From: Candidatus Brevefilum sp.
Lineage (GTDB): Bacteria > Chloroflexota > Anaerolineae > Anaerolineales > Anaerolineaceae
Direction of reading: 5' to 3'
Assembly (NCBI GenBank): GCA_007135845.1
Contig: SLIC01000037.1
Location: 1-25,178 of the forward strand
DNA length: 25,178 bases
The number at the start of each line of letters is the position of its first letter. Positions within the stretch are counted from its first letter, which is position 1. Shown piece after piece: positions 22,835 through 25,178 of this stretch. The notes under the pieces were generated by a model that was not told the origin of the DNA, did no database searches, and saw only the letters and a list, made by a program, of their open reading frames with translations. A program made the translations under genes and the position numbers.

Positions 22835-25178
22835 TCAATCTTTATTAAATGGACGGATCTTTAGCAAGGTTTCGACCAGTATCTCCTGCCAGGGCTCGTT
22901 CTGTGGGTCAGTAAAGTGGATACGGTAGGCATTCTTCCCTGCCATCACCGGTGGACCTAATTCGGGTAGTTCGCGGGTAGCAATACCATTTGGTAGAGAG
23001 GGGTAGCGCAAAAGGATCTGACGTCCCTCAAAGCTCACCGAAGCCAGGCCGGCTATGGCCGCCATCAATTTTATTTTGATTTGGAAGATCAGGTTTTTTA
23101 CCTGGTCAGGTAATGGACCAAAACGATCAATAAATTCCATTTCAATCGATGCCAGGGCAGCTTCATCGTTAATATCGGCTAGACGCCGGTAGAGTTTTAG
23201 CCGCAATGCCTGGTCGGCGATGTATGAATCAGGAATACCAATTGAAAGCGGCAGGTTGACGGAAGTGGGAATGCTCAGAGAGGCATCCAGAATAGATTCA
23301 TCGTCCGGACCCTGGACGCCTGTTGCCAGGCGGAACTGCCTGACAGCTTGTGCCAACAACCTGGTGTACAGGTGAAACCCAACCGAAGCAATGTACCCGG
23401 ATTGGCGGGTACCCAGCAATTCACCGGCACCGCGCATTTCAAGGTCGCGCATGGCAATCGCATATCCTGAACCCAATTGCGTATTCTCTGCCAATACCTC
23501 CATGCGTTCCTGACCTTCTGGCGTGGGTGATTTAACCCGGTGCCGGAACAGGTAAGCGTAGGCTCGTTGGGCACCGCGGCCCACCCTGCCCCGCAGCTGG
23601 TAAAGCTGTGCCAGGCCAAAGGTGTCAGCACGATCAACAATCAGGGTGTTTGCATTCGGGATATCCAACCCCGATTCGATGATCGATGTACACAACAACA
23701 CATCCACATCGCCATTGTTGAACCGGCGCATCACCTCTGCCAAGGACTTCTCATCCATCTGCCCATGTGCAATACCAATCCGTGCTTCCGGGACCAGCTC
23801 TTCAAGGTGAACCCGCATGGCACTGATCGTCTGGACGCGGTTATGGACAAAAAAGACCTGGCCGCCACGCTCAAGCTCGCGCACAATTGCCTGGCGGATC
23901 ATCTTAGGGTCGTATGGCCCGATGTGGGTCACAATGGGTAAACGTTCTTCAGGCGGCGAGTTGATCGTGGAGATGTCCCGCACCCCGGTCAATGCCATAT
24001 AGAGTGTGCGCGGGATGGGTGTCGCCGTCAGAGTCAGAACATCCACCGAAGTCCGTAATTGTTTGAGATGTTCTTTGTGGGCAACCCCAAAACGCTGTTC
24101 TTCATCAATCACCACCAGACCGAGGTCCTTAAAGGAAACATCTTCAGAGAGCAGTCGGTGGGTGCCAATGACAATATCCACCTTGCCAGTACGCAGATTC
24201 TTAATGATCCGCGACTGTTCTTGCTGGGTACGAAAGCGGGAGAGCATCTCAACTTCCACCGGGAAAGTCGCCAGGCGGGATTGGAATGTGTCATAATGCT
24301 GCTGGGCAAGGACGGTTGTGGGCACTAACACCGCCACCTGTTTCCCATCCATCACGGCTTTAAAGGCTGCCCGCAAGGTTACTTCGGTTTTGCCATAACC
24401 AACATCTCCGCACAGCAGTCGGTCCATCGGTTGTGAGGCTTCCATATCTGCCTTGATCTCTGCCAACGCTTGCAATTGATCTTCAGTCTCGATATAGGGG
24501 AAACTGGCTTCCAATTCCCGCTGCCAGGGTGTGTCACCGCTAAAAACATAACCTTCTGCCACCTGCCGCTGCGCATAAAGCTCCAGCAGATCACCGGCAA
24601 TCTCCTGTACCGCCTCGCGCACCTTCTGTTTGGTGTTATGCCAGGCACTCCCACCCAAACGAGAAATGACCGGCACATGGCCATCTGCACCAATATAACG
24701 GGTCAAACGGTCAGCATGGTGAATGGGCACAAAAAGCTGATCTTGATCAGCATATTCAATGCACAGGTATTCCTGCAGCACACCGTCCTGTGTGCGCTGG
24801 ACCAGGCCGGCATATTTGCCAATCCCATAATCAACATGCACCACCCAGTCACCGGGTTCCAGGTCAGCATAACTGGATTCAGGTGCTTCAGCAGTCGGTC
24901 GGTAACGCCGCCGAGGCTGCGGTCGTGACCAGCCAAAGATCTCACTATCCGTTAACAGGTGTAAATGGGCTCCACCTGGGGCATTATCCTGATAAACGGT
25001 ATCAGAGAGAATCCAACCGCCTGCCAGGGTACCTTCGATGAACTGGTCGTCAAGCTGCTTCTCTGCTAAAGCACCGCGATAAACCTGCCCTTCACCCCAC
25101 AAATTTCGCAATCGCGATGCCTGTCGCGACACGATCACCCAGGCTTGATTTTGGCGTTCTAAATCCTTAAGGTAATCC
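22835..25178 (-). CDS. mfd: Transcription-repair coupling factor Mfd (N-terminus outside window)
   Basis: Mfd is an SF2 translocase that releases stalled RNA polymerase and recruits UvrA to lesions. The frame is open to the window edge (upstream residues read [14 protein letters not shown]), so about 780 C-terminal residues of a protein near 1,150 are visible. In order they are an RNA polymerase-interacting domain ([16 protein letters not shown]), the helicase core with Walker [14 protein letters not shown] in [18 protein letters not shown], and motif [11 protein letters not shown]. The TRCF C-terminal domain ends in LPSLPN-type strands. The usual long neighbour-specific N-terminal UvrB-like modules lie beyond the edge. 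The next gene on the strand is the YabE-like protein after a 344-base gap. Confidence 0.96.
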   Translation of the reverse strand, partial: DYLKDLERQNQAWVIVSRQASRLRNLWGEGQVYRGALAEKQLDDQFIEGTLAGGWILSDTVYQDNAPGGAHLHLLTDSEIFGWSRPQPRRRYRPTAEAPESSYADLEPGDWVVHVDYGIGKYAGLVQRTQDGVLQEYLCIEYADQDQLFVPIHHADRLTRYIGADGHVPVISRLGGSAWHNTKQKVREAVQEIAGDLLELYAQRQVAEGYVFSGDTPWQRELEASFPYIETEDQLQALAEIKADMEASQPMDRLLCGDVGYGKTEVTLRAAFKAVMDGKQVAVLVPTTVLAQQHYDTFQSRLATFPVEVEMLSRFRTQQEQSRIIKNLRTGKVDIVIGTHRLLSEDVSFKDLGLVVIDEEQRFGVAHKEHLKQLRTSVDVLTLTATPIPRTLYMALTGVRDISTINSPPEERLPIVTHIGPYDPKMIRQAIVRELERGGQVFFVHNRVQTISAMRVHLEELVPEARIGIAHGQMDEKSLAEVMRRFNNGDVDVLLCTSIIESGLDIPNANTLIVDRADTFGLAQLYQLRGRVGRGAQRAYAYLFRHRVKSPTPEGQERMEVLAENTQLGSGYAIAMRDLEMRGAGELLGTRQSGYIASVGFHLYTRLLAQAVRQFRLATGVQGPDDESILDASLSIPTSVNLPLSIGIPDSYIADQALRLKLYRRLADINDEAALASIEMEFIDRFGPLPDQVKNLIFQIKIKLMAAIAGLASVSFEGRQILLRYPSLPNGIATRELPELGPPVMAGKNAYRIHFTDPQNEPWQEILVETLLKIRPFNKD

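Overview
The window looks like chromosomal DNA of a free-living bacterium, probably a Chloroflexota (Anaerolineae-like) organism. That placement is an inference of modest confidence. It rests on the mreBCD-PBP2-minCD order, the coding style, a 3D/G5 surface protein fused in order to rsmA, a soluble polyprenol-phosphate-mannose-type glycosyltransferase, and short heptanucleotide repeat arrays. There are no rRNA or tRNA genes, no CRISPR array, and no phage or plasmid backbone.

Region 1 (1-5799, minus strand) is a cell-shape and division-site operon in transcription order mreB, mreC, mreD, mrdA (PBP2), minC, minD, with minD cut by the window edge. Several junctions overlap by 1-4 bases. An extended -10 element lies upstream of mreB, which starts at TTG behind a strong Shine-Dalgarno. 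Region 2 (5915-8448) holds a 68-residue CDGSH iron-sulfur protein, divergent from mreB, and a minus-strand moxR-DUF58 pair.

Region 3 (8449-11112) is the accessory part: about 560 bases without a convincing gene, a complete-looking IS3-family element (about 9008-10677) with an A8 frameshift site and a large nested palindrome in the transposase 3' end, and then a leader region with two oppositely oriented 7-base repeat arrays. Base composition rises after this point: lines I counted by hand are roughly 40-50% GC on the left and 58-62% in the malic-enzyme and hypothetical-protein genes on the right.

Region 4 (11113-20030) is mixed metabolism and envelope: a malic enzyme; an unrecognised protein with TIM-barrel-like strand spacing, paired with a Gfo/Idh/MocA oxidoreductase; a two-helix membrane protein; a YdjC/ChbG-type deacetylase; an ABC exporter pair; a membrane protein built from three repeated helical hairpins; and a dolichyl/polyprenyl-phosphate sugar synthase.

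Region 5 (20211-25178, minus strand) runs mfd (N-terminus outside the window), a YabE-like DUF348/G5/3D protein, then rsmA. The YabE-rsmA neighbourhood resembles Bacillus yabE-rnmV-ksgA but lacks rnmV, and the two genes overlap by 10 bases. The last codons and stop of rsmA lie inside a second 7-base repeat array. No clearly new multi-gene system is visible. The best leads are the palindrome inside the transposase gene, the strand-asymmetric heptamer arrays, and the uncharacterised 342-residue protein.
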